Below are positions 43,004 through 54,626 of a stretch of 64,000 nucleotides of DNA, piece by piece. The notes under the pieces are model-generated. The model was not told where the DNA came from. It made no database searches and saw only the letters and a program-made list of their open reading frames with translations. Within the stretch, counting starts at the first letter, position 1, and the number at the start of each line of letters is the position of its first letter. The translations under genes were made by a program, and so were the position numbers. Source of the DNA: Lactarius indigo (lineage: Eukaryota > Basidiomycota > Agaricomycetes > Russulales > Russulaceae); the NCBI GenBank assembly GCA_025766275.1, contig JAFKAC010000006.1:1550001-1614000 (forward strand), in the 5' to 3' direction.

Positions 43004-43350
43004 TCCCTCCATGATAGAGACAGTCCACAAGAGTGGTGCAAGCATCGAATGAAAGTGCCTTGGCAGGACACTTTATTGCTTTACTGTACTATGAGAAATG
43101 TTTCGATTCTCTGGTTAGAAAGAATCTATGTAGGCAGAAGTCCTGATAAAGGACAACCTCTTGGAGGTCTTCATGCACTGCTCTATGAGGATAATGTAGT
43201 TCAGAGAACTACTTTTTGAAGAGCCGTGAGCTGGGAGATAAGATGGAACAGGTCCAACTTCTTCAGTTCTCTAAGAAGGGTTTTTCTTAGCTATTAAACT
43301 AGGAGGTCTGTTGCAAGTATACACAACAATTCGACGTCCTAGAACCCATC

Positions 43351-46300
43351 TTACATCATTCCTAGATCAGCAACCATTTTTTCAAAGGGTTCTCTGGGCA
43401 GTGACTTAGTGAGTCCATCTGCAACCATTTCCCCTGTGGGTGTACGTATCAGGTGTATGACCTTGTTTTCTACGTATTCCCTGACTACATGGTGCTTGAT
43501 CAGGATGTGTTTTGAACGCCTCCCAGTGACAGGGTTGAGAGCTAAGTCCACAGCGCCCTTATTGTCACAGTGCAGAGGAATGGGGGAGGATACCTCGTAC
43601 CCCAGTTCTCCAAGGAAAGTAGTGTACCACTGGGCCTGATTAGAGGCGTCTGAGAGGCTCATGTATTCTGCCTCAGTGGTAGACTGTGCAATTGTCTTTT
43701 GCTTTCTGGTACACCAAGAAATGGCTCCATTCGCAAGCAGGTAGACAAAACCTGAGGTGGAGTGCTTTTCTTCCTGATCTCCCCAGGAAGCGTCGCAGTA
43801 GCCATGAAGGCCTTCTCCACCATTGCCATTCCCTCCAGCATAGCGTAACGAGTAGTCCTTGGTGCTGTTGAGATAAGCCAGGACATACTTGGCTAGGCGT
43901 AAATGCTGAGGTGAGGGGTTGGAAGCAAATTGGCTAAGGCACGCAACAGCGAAGGAAATATCAGGTCTGCTTCCAATCTGCACATATAGCAGAGACCCAA
44001 TAATCTGTTGATACTTCTTAATCTCAGAAGTAGAGGCCTGATCTGTGTACTTGATCAAGTGTGCCTCGGCGCCAGAGGGAAGAGGGGTATATACTGGATT
44101 GGAATCAGACATTCCAAAGCGTTCCACCACATCGCGGATGTAGTCTGACTGGTTGATTTCCATAGTGCGGTTAGCATGATCTCTGGTGATGTTGACACCA
44201 AGATAGGACTGGATCTCTCCCAGATCGGTCATCTCATATTGACTAGATAGAGAGGCCTTCAGATCTTTAATCTTTGATAAGGAACTTCCGAGTATAGTGA
44301 TGTCATCTACATATAAGATCACGAAAAGTGTATCACCCCCCTCTTGAAGATGATACACATATACTCCTGCATCAGAGTACGTCCGCGTAAAGCCTAGGTC
44401 AACTAGGACCCCATGGAATTGCACATTCCATGCGCGGGAAGCTTGTTTCAGGCCATAGAGGGCCTTCTGTAGCCGGCACACAAGGTGCTCGGAGCCAGCT
44501 GTGACGAAACCGACAGGTTGCTCCATATAGATTTCTTCCTCCAGTTCCCCATGAAGAAATGCCAATTTGACATCCATCTGGTGAATATGCCAGTCTTCAA
44601 GCGTAGCCAACGCAAGAAGGAGTCGCAGGGACTCAAAGCGGGCAACTGGGGAGAATGTTTCGTCAAAGTCCACCCCCTCTAGTTGGGTGAACCCTTTTGC
44701 CACTAGTCTAGCACGAAAGCGTCCATCTGCTTTCTTTTTAAACACCCATTTACACTTAACCACCTTCCTTCCTTCAGGAAGGGGTTCAAGCCTCCAGACA
44801 TCAAGCTTGTCGAGAGCATCCAGTTCATACTGGCATGCTTCAAGCCAATTGGCAGCTTGATCAGACTCCATGGCTTGCTTAAAGGTCTGCGGGTCCTTGT
44901 AGCCAGGAACCTCAGCAGCATTCAGCAAGTCCATCATTCCCAGTCTGCTACTCCCAGGCACAAATTCATCGTTCTCCTCTGTGTAGTAGCGAGGATTTGT
45001 GAATCGTACCCTTGTCCCACGCCTAGGGCAAGGGGGTGAAGTAACTAGCCCATTCCTCGGAGATCTAGGTGTTTCCCTAGGAGGAGAGATGTCCCTGTTG
45101 AAGTTAGGGGCAGGGATTGGGGCAGTTACTACAGGCGGTCTCCCTTGTGAGCGAGTGCGGGGGCGCCTTGGAGTAGTGGGGGCAGGTGCTTGGGATGGAG
45201 GAGTGTGATATATTGTCTGGTCAGCAGGATTTGGAGAGGTGTTGGGGGGTGTGCTAGGCTGTTGTACTGGTACTGCGGGCACCTGGACAGGTGGTAAGAC
45301 AAAGACTGGTGTCTGAGGTGCCGCAGGGGCAACAGCTGGCGTAGGCTGACTAGGCACTACAAAGAATATCTCACCGGCAACAGCAGCCCCTTTAGCAGGT
45401 TCGCCGGACACGGGAGAAGTGATAGGTTGGTTGGAGTGACTAGTCAGGTCACTCAGGGATGGGAAGGTGGCTTCGTCAAATGTAACATCTCGTGAAGAGA
45501 CGAAGCACCGGCTATGTCTATCCCAGAGTTTGTAACCCTTTGAATTGGGTTCATAGCCCACAAACACGGCTTCCTTTGATTTAGGATCTAATTTGCGCCG
45601 GTTGTGTTCTGGTACATGATAGTAGGCTTTGCAGCCAAATACTCTAAAGTAAGAGACATCTGGGACTGTACCATCCCAGAGCTCCAGCAGAGTTTTCCAC
45701 TCATTAGGACGGGTGGGAGTGCGATTATAGATGTGCACTGCAGTTTGAACTGCTTGTTCCCAAAAGCCGAGGCTTAGACCTGCATGATGAAGCATGCTGG
45801 TGCCCTTTTCCATGATGGTGCGGTTAAACCGCTCGGCTCTCCCGTTCTGTTGTGGAGAATGAGGCATCGTAAGCATATGCTCAATCCCTTCTTCCAGAAG
45901 AATGTCTTTAAGGACATTGTTGACATACTCGCCACCACGATCTGAGTGCAGGGTTTTAATGGGCTTATTTTGTTGTTTTTCAGCCCATGCCTTGTAGTGT
46001 AGAAAGGCACCCGTGAACTGGTCTTTAGACTTCATAGAGATGACAACTGCAGCTTTTGAGAAGTCGTCTATGAAGGTGGCGAAGTATTTGTTGCCCTGAA
46101 TAGAGTTACTCTGTAGTGGGCCAACAAGGTCACTGTGCACAAGTTCAAGGGATTCTTGTGCACGCTTCTGGGAAGGAGGAAAAGGTTTGCGGGTGGACTT
46201 GCCAAGTTCACACCCGTGACAGGGACCTTCTTCCTCAGGGGATTCATCTATGTTGAGTCCTTTTACGGACTTTGGAGCATATCTTTGGAGCGCTTCTTTG

Positions 46301-47754
46301 GACATATGTCCCATGCGCTGATGCCAGACATCAAGGCTAGCAGATGCAGTTGCTTGGGCATTTACTTTATGATGCCCATCAAGCCAATATAGGCCTGAAG
46401 CCTTGTGTCCTTCCGCAATGGTTTTCCCATCATACCTTATAGCAAAGGTAGTGGCATCAAAACTTACTATGGCCCCCTTAGCTGTTAGGGCAGGGGTGGA
46501 CAGTATACGCGAATGCGTATTGGGTAGGTGCAGCACATTGGAGATTTTTAGGTCATACCCAAAGTTGGTATGGATTGTTACCGTTCCAGTACCAACACTC
46601 CTTAGCAGGGAGTTATCTCCTAGAAGTACTTCAACACCTTTGTGAGGGGTGTAGGTGTCGTAGTCTTCTATGTGAGGGGTAAAGTGTGCTGACGCCCCAC
46701 TGTCCATCATCCATTTTGATGCAATCTGGGTACTGTGTGTACCCATCGTGTAAAGGGAAACCTGAGGTACTTCATGTACCTCCTCTATTTTGCCAGAGCC
46801 ATTGACTATAGTAAATAGTCGGCTCTTTGGTACAGGTATGCTATTTAACCTGTTTGCCGGAAGTGAGTCCGGCACCTCTACTGTGGTATTCTGGGCAGCC
46901 TTTGCCCGCTGTCCTGCCTTCCCCTTCTTCGCATTCTCCTGGTCCCGTTTAAGTTTGTAACATTCTGGCTTTTTATGGCCAGGTTTTTTGCAGTAATGGC
47001 AGATTATGTCCGAAGACACAGAGCTGCCCAATGGCCGTGCCTCATGAGCGTGAGGGGCCGAAGATTTCTTGACAGGGGCGACCTTATTGTAGGACGCCAC
47101 GGGACCGGCGAGACGAGATTCCTCATTGATGAACCTATTGATGAGGTCCTGAGGTTGGAGGTTAGAGGGGGGGCCAGAGGCCAGGATCGTGCCTGCTATG
47201 GTGCTATAGGATGGGGGGAGCGCGTCTAATAGAATGAAGGACATTTGCATGTCCGAGACGGGCATTCCCTGCTCCACCAGGGTGTTCCTCAGGTCCAGCA
47301 TTTTTTGGAGCTGAGGTAGGAAGGGGCTACCTTCCTGAAGCTTGGTGTTTGCCAAGCCCACCCAGATATTGAAGGTGGCCATAGAGCCAACTTGACCATA
47401 GAGGTTCTCCAACTCCACGAACTTGTCATGGACGGTTGGGAAGATGTGGGAGGAGTGAATACCAGATAGTACCTCTGTTGTCACTGATAAAAATAAGAGG
47501 CCAGTAATGACCTCTTCCTGTTTTGCCCAAAGGGCAAGGATGGCGAGTCCCTCATCTGTAGGGCCAGTGGGCCCCACAGCACCTGCTGCAAGGGGGGGAT
47601 GCTGGGGCACAGAGGCAGGAGCACCATGTGTAAGGTGCCTGCTGCACCCGTTCATCAGCATGAGGGAGGTGAAGGTGGCAGACCAGGTCTGCCAGTTGGT
47701 GCCATCCAATTTGGCGAGGGTGACGGACGGAGGGAAGACAAGGTGGAAAGACAT
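43351..47754 (-). CDS. Copia Gag-Pol polyprotein
   Basis: Single 1467-codon frame with ATG at 47752-47754 (MSFHLVFPPSVTLAKLDGTN). Order: Gag (WQTWSATF onward); zinc knuckle CHYCKKPGHKKPEC (about residue 253); protease WMMDSGASAHFT (about 350); integrase HQRMGHMSKEALQRY with CHGCELGKS (about 480-515), LHSDRGGEYVN and PHSPQQNGRAERFNR; reverse transcriptase VKCKWVFKKKADGRF, ARLVAKGFTQLEGVDFDETF, MDVKLAFLHGELEEEIYMEQ and catalytic YVDDITIL (about 1148); RNase H GYCDASWGDQEEKHSTSGFV (about 1320) and DNKGAVDLALN. Integrase before RT is diagnostic of Copia. Every catalytic motif is intact, so this copy may be active. Confidence 0.96.
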   Translation of the reverse strand: MSFHLVFPPSVTLAKLDGTNWQTWSATFTSLMLMNGCSRHLTHGAPASVPQHPPLAAGAVGPTGPTDEGLAILALWAKQEEVITGLLFLSVTTEVLSGIHSSHIFPTVHDKFVELENLYGQVGSMATFNIWVGLANTKLQEGSPFLPQLQKMLDLRNTLVEQGMPVSDMQMSFILLDALPPSYSTIAGTILASGPPSNLQPQDLINRFINEESRLAGPVASYNKVAPVKKSSAPHAHEARPLGSSVSSDIICHYCKKPGHKKPECYKLKRDQENAKKGKAGQRAKAAQNTTVEVPDSLPANRLNSIPVPKSRLFTIVNGSGKIEEVHEVPQVSLYTMGTHSTQIASKWMMDSGASAHFTPHIEDYDTYTPHKGVEVLLGDNSLLRSVGTGTVTIHTNFGYDLKISNVLHLPNTHSRILSTPALTAKGAIVSFDATTFAIRYDGKTIAEGHKASGLYWLDGHHKVNAQATASASLDVWHQRMGHMSKEALQRYAPKSVKGLNIDESPEEEGPCHGCELGKSTRKPFPPSQKRAQESLELVHSDLVGPLQSNSIQGNKYFATFIDDFSKAAVVISMKSKDQFTGAFLHYKAWAEKQQNKPIKTLHSDRGGEYVNNVLKDILLEEGIEHMLTMPHSPQQNGRAERFNRTIMEKGTSMLHHAGLSLGFWEQAVQTAVHIYNRTPTRPNEWKTLLELWDGTVPDVSYFRVFGCKAYYHVPEHNRRKLDPKSKEAVFVGYEPNSKGYKLWDRHSRCFVSSRDVTFDEATFPSLSDLTSHSNQPITSPVSGEPAKGAAVAGEIFFVVPSQPTPAVAPAAPQTPVFVLPPVQVPAVPVQQPSTPPNTSPNPADQTIYHTPPSQAPAPTTPRRPRTRSQGRPPVVTAPIPAPNFNRDISPPRETPRSPRNGLVTSPPCPRRGTRVRFTNPRYYTEENDEFVPGSSRLGMMDLLNAAEVPGYKDPQTFKQAMESDQAANWLEACQYELDALDKLDVWRLEPLPEGRKVVKCKWVFKKKADGRFRARLVAKGFTQLEGVDFDETFSPVARFESLRLLLALATLEDWHIHQMDVKLAFLHGELEEEIYMEQPVGFVTAGSEHLVCRLQKALYGLKQASRAWNVQFHGVLVDLGFTRTYSDAGVYVYHLQEGGDTLFVILYVDDITILGSSLSKIKDLKASLSSQYEMTDLGEIQSYLGVNITRDHANRTMEINQSDYIRDVVERFGMSDSNPVYTPLPSGAEAHLIKYTDQASTSEIKKYQQIIGSLLYVQIGSRPDISFAVACLSQFASNPSPQHLRLAKYVLAYLNSTKDYSLRYAGGNGNGGEGLHGYCDASWGDQEEKHSTSGFVYLLANGAISWCTRKQKTIAQSTTEAEYMSLSDASNQAQWYTTFLGELGYEVSSPIPLHCDNKGAVDLALNPVTGRRSKHILIKHHVVREYVENKVIHLIRTPTGEMVADGLTKSLPREPFEKMVADLGMM

Positions 47755-48751
47755 TTGAGATGTTTGTAAATCTGGTTCCGAGGAGCAGTCAGAACCAGCT
47801 CAGATCTTGGTAGAGAAAGTAGAAGTCCAGCCATAGGAGCGCTATACTCCATAACACGTATGGTGTCATGCCTCAAGTATGTGCGACTTGGATATAATTA
47901 AGTAGTGGAATCATTGTACTGATGGCTGCCTTATACTAAGACCCACAAAGCCCAAATGTTACTATGGGTAATAGTCATGCAACAGCTTTGTTGGCTTCGA
48001 CGGGAGTAGGAGCTTTTGGTCCGGCGAAGGACTACTAGGTCTCACTATCCCTCAGCCTTACAGCCTTGATGCTGGGGCTACTAAGGATCTATAGTAAAGG
48101 GTAGTACCCTAGAGAGGAGCCAACAGCGAGTTCAAGAGACAGTGATAGGGATCAACTCCCATAACAACTGAATCTTCCGTCTGTGGAGTCTCTAGAACAG
48201 ACCATTAAGGGTCTTGGTACTAAGTAACTAGACTAGTGATACATGCTATGCAGCGAATCCTGCACAAAGGGAGCGAATACTTCTCCTAGCAGAGGTCTAG
48301 TCATAGCTACTATGTATAGTACTAAGTAGCGTCTCCTAGTTGTATCAGAGGGAAGGACTTCTGGGTTTGACTATTAACCAGGCCTTCACACCCCTTAAAG
48401 TGACCCAGGTATTAACCGAGTATCACCCAACCATTAGAGAGGCCTATAGCCGCAAGGGTCTTCCCCTATTGGCCTATGAAAGCACTTCCGGACGAAGACC
48501 GGGTAATGAAGATATAGTAGTGCGCACAGAGGAATTTGAGGTTATGTAAAACCTCTCATGAGAACCTCCTTAGGAGGCTAGCCAAAATGGTACATGACCG
48601 AAGTCATGGTGGACAAGAAAAGAAGGGTGTGTCGAAAGAGGATAGAGGATGCTCACTGGAAGTGTGGGTGACGACAAAAAGATATGTGGTCGGCTGAGAG
48701 AGCAAGATGACACAAGTAGATCTGATAAAGCAAGTTAGTTATTAGGCGTCA
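47755..48751 (-). other. Copia 5' leader
   Basis: About 1 kb between the primer-binding site and the gag start, long for a Copia leader. No conserved coding content; a 69-codon plus-strand frame at 48340-48549 matches nothing I know. Confidence 0.5.
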
Positions 48752-48763
48752 GGGCCCATAACC
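48752..48763 (-). promoter_or_regulatory. Copia primer-binding site, half-tRNA(iMet) type
   Basis: Sense strand GGTTATGGGCCC lies directly inside the 5' LTR. Its complement GGGCCCATAACC equals the anticodon stem-loop (anticodon CAT) of eukaryotic initiator tRNA-Met, as in Drosophila copia and Ty5, rather than the tRNA 3' end. Confidence 0.82.
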
Positions 48764-49306
48764 TGTTGAAGCGCAGAACTAACAAGCAGAGAATAAGCTT
48801 GAACAGCTATGGGGACAAGTTAACTTCAGAGGTGAAGGGAACTCTATTACAACTGCATACCTATGGGGACAAGTTACTATAAAGAAGCAACGCCTATGAG
48901 TAAAGGTAATAAGAGAAGTAAGAAGAGAAGGGACTTACACTTCAGAGGTGAAGGGAACTCTGAAGTGTAGAGGCGAAAACAGCAGTCCTTATATACAGGA
49001 CGCTTAGCTAATAATGGTCTGTGCGCACTGGTGACCCAAACACAATACAGGTGGTCTGTGCGCCAGAGGGAGAAATGCCATTGGATGGCAGAGAACAATA
49101 ACTGCCTTAAACAGGCAAGTCCGGTATCTTAATAATAGAAAGAACAATAAGAACCAAAAATGGATCTAACAATAAAGATAAACAAAAGCGGTCCGTATGA
49201 GTCCGGAGTGTCCATAAGTCCATAAGGGACAGATACCGTATATAGTATGTGGGCTGACTCAATCAGATCCCACGAGACATGTGACTTTAACAGTCGCGTC
49301 TCAACA
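48764..49306 (-). repeat. Copia 5' LTR
   Basis: 543 bp. Contains a TATATAA box on the minus strand (about 48989-48995). Two differences from the 3' LTR. Confidence 0.92.
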
Positions 49307-49311
49307 TGTCA
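49307..49311. repeat. Copia target-site duplication, right copy
   Basis: TGTCA, matching 42456-42460. Confidence 0.85.
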
Positions 49312-49459
49312 CACAGGAGAAAGATGAAGAGGGTGAATGGGGGAACCGATGCTGATATTGAACATAGACCCAAAGCCCTTAAATACATCGTGTACTTGTA
49401 AGTAAGGGTGAGCAACGTTGAGAGAAGTGGAAATGTGAAATGGTGGAAAGGTAAAGTAA

Positions 49460-49556
49460 AAGTCCAGATGATATCAATGGAGGACGGAAGATGGAAAGCT
49501 AAGGGAAAGACCAGATGATATCGATGGAGGACGGAAGATAGAAAGCTAAGGGCAAG
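49460..49556 (+). repeat. Two-copy tandem duplication of about 47 bp
   Basis: CCAGATGATATCAATGGAGG and CCAGATGATATCGATGGAGG each begin a copy continuing ACGGAAGAT...AAGCTAAGGG. No coding function evident. Confidence 0.7.
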
Positions 49557-49842
49557 ACTATGGTAAGGTCGACATCCACAGGTGCAAGATGACTCTGCCG
49601 ACGTGTACTAAACCAGAGCGAATTGTCAAGAGTGAACGGGGGAGTAAGTATCGCAAGTGAACAAGAGGAATGGAGACAAGTAGGTGGTCAGAGCCAAAGA
49701 GTCAAAAGAAACGCAAATGAGGACAGAGTATGGTCAAAGAGGTGGCGCAGGTGGCGTCAATGAGGCAAACTAAAACGAAAGTCAAGAATTAGTTAATAGA
49801 GATGACAGAAAGTCGACCCACCTTTGCCTGAGCGCGACTCCA

Positions 49843-50480
49843 TGTTGATAAGTGACCCTTGCACACTTAGCGGCTCACACGGACCGGACTTGCAGCATGG
49901 ACTGCTTTAGATTAGATATACAGGACCTGTAGATTAGATACTGTTTTGATCTGTACAATCTATTACTTATCATTGCGTCACCTATGACATCATGTACTAT
50001 GACATCATGCGGACTTCTCTGGACTTGTCATTGTACTACGTCTTTGTTCTTCCTTTAGATATATCTTTATTGTGATGTCATTATGATATCATCTCAGTCT
50101 GGACCCTTCTTGTTCTATACGCCTTGTTCTCCATATGCACACTCCTTTGCCCTGCTGTAGAACAATGCGCTCCTTGTATTCTGTGACCTATAGTTACTTC
50201 TCTTGTAGTAGTGTCACGCCTCTGTACAGTATAAGTAGACTGCTTGTACGCCCTGGTCCACATCAGTTCTCTCACTGCTGTGTGCCAGGTATGTTCCCTC
50301 TTCTCCAATGTACTATCAGTTCTCTCACTGCTGTGTGCCAGACAACCTCTTTGCTTCACTTGCCTGACTCCCTGTTTGCTGCTTCCAGCCACCCTTGATA
50401 TCTCACCACAGTCTCCCTTGTCACTGTGAGTATCATCTCTATGTGTGCTGTTCATCACTCCAAGCTGAATGTTATTGACA
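49843..50480 (+). mobile_element. Possible degenerate solo LTR
   Basis: About 640 bp starting TGTTGATAAG and ending TTATTGACA. Contains TATAAGTAG near 50230 and a 27 bp duplicated motif (ATCAGTTCTCTCACTGCTGT...) at 50262-50288 and 50315-50341. No target-site duplication and no second LTR found, so the call is tentative. Confidence 0.35.
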
Positions 50481-50868
50481 TGAATGGATGGGGGCGTGAT
50501 GATGATCAACCGGGAATGAACGCATGGACGAGATTGTAGAGTCACAAGGGGGGCAGGCAAAAGAAGGTCTGAGCGACGAAGAATGGCAAGGAAACTGTCT
50601 TGAAGCGGAACCCTTCATGGCACTGCGAATAGGGAGTTGACTGGAGAGGAATGGGTGATCGAGGCCGGCCGTCAATGCCAGACGAGGTAATGAGCGACGA
50701 GGGTGGGTCCAAATAAAAAGAGCGACAAGGTGGTGGTATAGAGAAAAAAGATGGGGGAAAAGACGACGCGAGATAGGATAATAGAGTCTGAGGCCACGAG
50801 GTCTGACCGACGAGTCCAAAACGGGCCGAATGTGCGCCATGCAACTTTGTCATTTGGCTGGCAAATTA

Positions 50869-53800
50869 CTAGAATGCAACTTCGTTTGCATGGTGATCTA
50901 TGTACTTGTTGACGTAATACGCACTAAATGTATCTAGTGAGTACGTATAATGAAAGTCCAAAGGTATCTTCCTCTTGCCGTAGACTGGAATAAGGTGGGC
51001 TGCCCGCAGGAAGGAATCCAGGTGCACCACAGTCCTGTCTCATTTACCACGTGTGATATCTGGTCGCACCACCCAAAGCCCAGTCGTTCGGTCACACCCC
51101 ACCCTCGTGAACCACTCAACGAGTGCACAGGGATAGCACACGTCTCCGTAAAGAACAGAGAAAAGGAGCTGTACTCGTACGACGGCCATCCCCAACATCC
51201 CTGGCTGAGTGTCATCCTCAACGATAAAAGCACAGTCGCGGCGCGGCTTGTGGCCTCGCCATGAAGGTGTTGAACGAATGCGTTCGCGTCGCATGCCCCG
51301 TGTACCACAGGGGTCGCTTGGAGAGAAAAATGTGGCCACTGCAGAATGAAAAATAGATATCTTGCATCTTTCGAGTGATATCGCATCTGACGTCGTACCT
51401 AGCTGATTGGCAATACACTCGCAGCTCATGTAGTGTAGGTTGGGTTCGCCTATGTGACGAGCAATTCCTTCGATATCCTTCGGATAATGGGGAGCTTCTG
51501 GAGTCAGACAGGGGTCATATGTTCAGAGCGATTAACACAACTTACCTGGAGTCTGAGCCAATACAACATGCCCAAGCACGTTCTCCTCCACAGGCCCCCC
51601 ATCGTCGTCTTCATCATCCCTGTCAGATGGCAAATGGGGAGGATTGGGTGTTTGGGAGGTGCTTGGCATATCAGTGCGCCCTCCTGGTAACAGGCCTGAT
51701 GCAGCGAGATGGCAGCGCATAGCTGCGAGTTTGTCAAGCCGCTGAATGGTGAGCAACATTTGTCCCAAAGCTTGATATCGATTTGATCGGCGCCATGGTT
51801 TCTTGACTGCTGTAATATGACGAGATTTGGTGATGGAAGAACAGAGGCCACCCGGCGCACCAAAATCTTCAATCATGCGCCGGTAATGGAAAAGCGAATG
51901 TTGCCTGGGGAGCGCAAACCCTTTAGGCCTGACACCAGAAGTCCGGAACACCTCGCGCAGTTGCTTGAAGTCATCCAAAGCACGATCAAGGGTGTCCAAT
52001 GCGACTGAGTTGATGTTCTGGCGTCGAGCAATGTAACATGCGTCGATGAATGCGTGTAGACACAAGATAATTTCATCCGGAACATAGCCAACGATCGCAG
52101 GAACGTAGACCTTGATGAGGGCCTTAGAATCGTCGCCCGTCCACTGCTTGAAGCGACGACCATGAGGGAATCTACGGAGGCCGGGAAAGGGGGGCACCGC
52201 GGAAATTCTTTCTACCAGTTAGACTAGTGAATTGGCCATATGCGTGGATACATACCGCCGGTCTATATCATCCAGGATGTCATTTGCTTGGCTTTCACCG
52301 TGTTGCATCATCAAATAATCACACACCCAAACGACCAAATGGTCCTTGAAGGTGCCCTTAATGACCTGGTGTAAAAGGTCTGGCGATATCATCTCGTATA
52401 TGTTGGCATGTGGAAAACCAAATGTGAACGGCTACAAATGAATTGAGGGTGATTAGTATACTGCCGACATAAAAACGTAACATACAATACGTACCACAAT
52501 ATCACTGTGCATGCTGTATGCAGCCCAGAGTGTTTGGGAGTCGAGAACACCCCTTATGACCTCCATGTGTCTCGGTGTGCGGCGCAGGGCATGCGCGTCC
52601 AGGTTTTTTGGAAGTGCTGTGCATCTGAAAGCATGTGTGATCGTGACGTTCACACGGTGAGTGCAGGGCACTCACTTGGGGCACCAGCCTCGGACAATAC
52701 CCGTGAGCACTGCTTGCTTGGGGTAATCGGCAATGAATGCAATGAGGTTGTAAATGACCCGTCTGAAGTGACCATCCGGGCACCTGCGGATAACAGGGGT
52801 CGTCATCCCCGAGCGTAGTGAACTGAGGATGGCCGAAATAGATGAGTGATACAGTTGTCCCTTGAAGGTTCGAAATTTTAGGCTTTCATCGTATTGGCAG
52901 TCACCTGAAACATATGGAAAATTGCACCCATTAGAGAACATAGCGGGCTTGAAAGAGACTTACACCGTGGAATAGCGAGGAATGCGATCGGAATGACAGC
53001 ATTCCGATGCGCTTGTCGGACAGTATTGTGTACATTACCAATTGACATGTACACGGGGTGGTACTGGACATGTCCCGTTGCCACCGATACTGTCGTCTCA
53101 TCACTCCCGAGGATGAGCGGGCAATACATAGCCCCTTCTGTCCCTGGGTCAGCTGCGAAGATGCCATCCTTGTCCGTGAATGTCAATACACTTCGCTGAG
53201 ATGTGAAAGATTCGACTTACACTGCGCCTCCAAGCAATATTCCCTGACATCACGTCGCTCCACAGGTGTGTCCCGTCTGCGTTGAGGTCAATATACGGGC
53301 GTAGATCAAATAGGCCGTGGAAGTCGGGGTTGCTTAGCATTGCAGACAATATGCTGTCCGGGTTGCGATACCAAACTTCATAGACCGTACGCATCCAGGA
53401 GGGAGCGCCTTTGTCAATGTCTTCTGGAACTGTGGTCACCAAACATTCCCAAGGAACGTCACCATGCGTGGAGGAGTCGATGAGCGAGTACAAGTCCTCA
53501 TGGCTCTCAAAAGGTGCAGCGGAATCAAATTCGGACAGGGATTGAGCCCACAGCTGGAGAAGGGTGTCGATGTTGGTGGCGGAAAGTTCTGCACGACGAT
53601 AAATGAGGTCCGCTAACTGAAACTGGACCTTGTTTTCAAATGGTGCCCAGTCCCCTCCTGGTGCGCTTTCCCGGGGTGGTGGTGGTGCGCCTGGTGGCAA
53701 AAAGTTGCCATCTGAGTCACATGGAAGGGCTTCCCATCGTATTGATGGTCAGGCGTGGATAAGAGCTCAGACGTCAAGGATGCACGTACCTGTCAAATGA

Positions 53801-53976
53801 GGGTGCTCCTTCCTCTGACGGTGTGAATGTGACACAACAGGTTGCACTCTGATTGTGTGGCTGTTGGTGACCTCATGGGAGGCATGGAAATGGTGCGTAT
53901 GCCCATTCTGACTCCTGAAAGCCAATGGGCAACCCGGGTGGGGACACCAGAGCATGGAAAGCGGAATACTTCGCAC
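50869..53976 (-). CDS. Plavaka-family transposase
   Basis: Multi-exon DNA transposase of the Agaricomycete Plavaka family (CACTA-related). The start at 53976 opens MRSIPLSMLWCPHPGCPLAF, a C2H2 finger ending HFHASHEVTNSH. Then LPPGAPPPPRESAPGGDWAP, FQLADLIYRRAELSATNI, ILGSDETTVSVATGHVQYHP and IGNVHNTVRQAHRNAVIPIA, followed by GMTTPVIRRCPDGHFRRVIY, FIADYPKQAVLTGIVRGWCP, ISPDLLHQVIKGTFKDHLVV, PPFPGLRRFPHGRRFKQWTG, LPRQHSLFHYRRMIEDFGAP and FHSAVATFFSPSDPCGTRGM. The family C-terminus HLIPVYGKRKIPLDFHYTYS plus IDHHANEVAF is present with TAG at 50869. An in-frame TGA at 51040-51042 (RGK stop DRTVVHL) would remove the last 56 codons. Otherwise the exons keep frame across about six introns. Confidence 0.85.
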
Positions 53977-54626
53977 CTTGCTTCATACCACGGCAAGCCA
54001 ATAGGTTAATAAACAAGTACTTGAGAAATGGCTGTCACTGCAGCCGTTCGGGAACCGGAATCCTAGCGTTTGCTGTAGCATCGAAGTGAGAGTACATGTG
54101 AAAGGAGTCGGTGAAACCCTCGGTTAATGGTTCAAAATAAAAAATAAAAAAAACCCTCGGTTAATACAAGTCGGCTCTTGAGTTGGCTAACTAACGTTGC
54201 TATCATGATCGGCAATCGGATCAATCGGATCTGCAGCTTGCTCCGGAGTTGCAACCGACTTAACTCTGACCCTCAACGTCCTCAACTCTCCATGACTTCC
54301 GTTCGCCACGACTTCGCTGGTCTAGGGCCATACCCAACAGCTGTACTAGCACGATATTGGCCCCACTGGATTCACATCAACTATTCCAGGTTTTCGGCTC
54401 GATTGCAAGGCTGGCTGGCTTGGTGTTTCAGAGTTCGCCCCCCTTTTTCGCTTGGCCTGGTTCTTACTAACGTACTACCAACCCCCGCAAGCAAAGTACG
54501 TATTCAGAGGGGAGTCGACCAAAACCCTCCAAATAGGTTTGCTTCTGGCTACGGTTTCACGTTCGCACCAGCCCCTTACCTTTCCCCTTATCCCTCCCCT
54601 ATCCCTTGCAAGCGCAACTCCATAAC
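53977..54626. promoter_or_regulatory. Divergent region between transposase and DUF6534 gene
   Basis: About 650 bp holding the promoters of both transposon genes. A 12 bp motif CCCTCGGTTAAT occurs twice around 54118-54165, separated by an A-rich stretch. No coding content recognised. Confidence 0.4.

Larger units (their letters stand above)
42461..49306 (-). mobile_element. Ty1/Copia retrotransposon, complete, recent
   Basis: 6846 bp on the minus strand with two 543 bp LTRs (TGTTGAAG...CTCAACA) differing at only two positions seen, a TGTCA duplication, one 1467-codon polyprotein, a primer site complementary to the initiator tRNA anticodon arm and a GGAGGGA polypurine tract next to the 3' LTR. 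It landed inside the Plavaka transposon. Confidence 0.95.

Noticed and set aside
48340..48549. 69-codon plus-strand frame in the Copia leader
   Set aside because: Antisense to the element, short, no recognisable motif; the same sequence would be part of the 5' leader RNA.
48752..48763. A tRNA-Met gene next to the Copia LTR
   Set aside because: Only the 12-base anticodon-arm match is present; the rest of a cloverleaf is absent. It is a primer-binding site.
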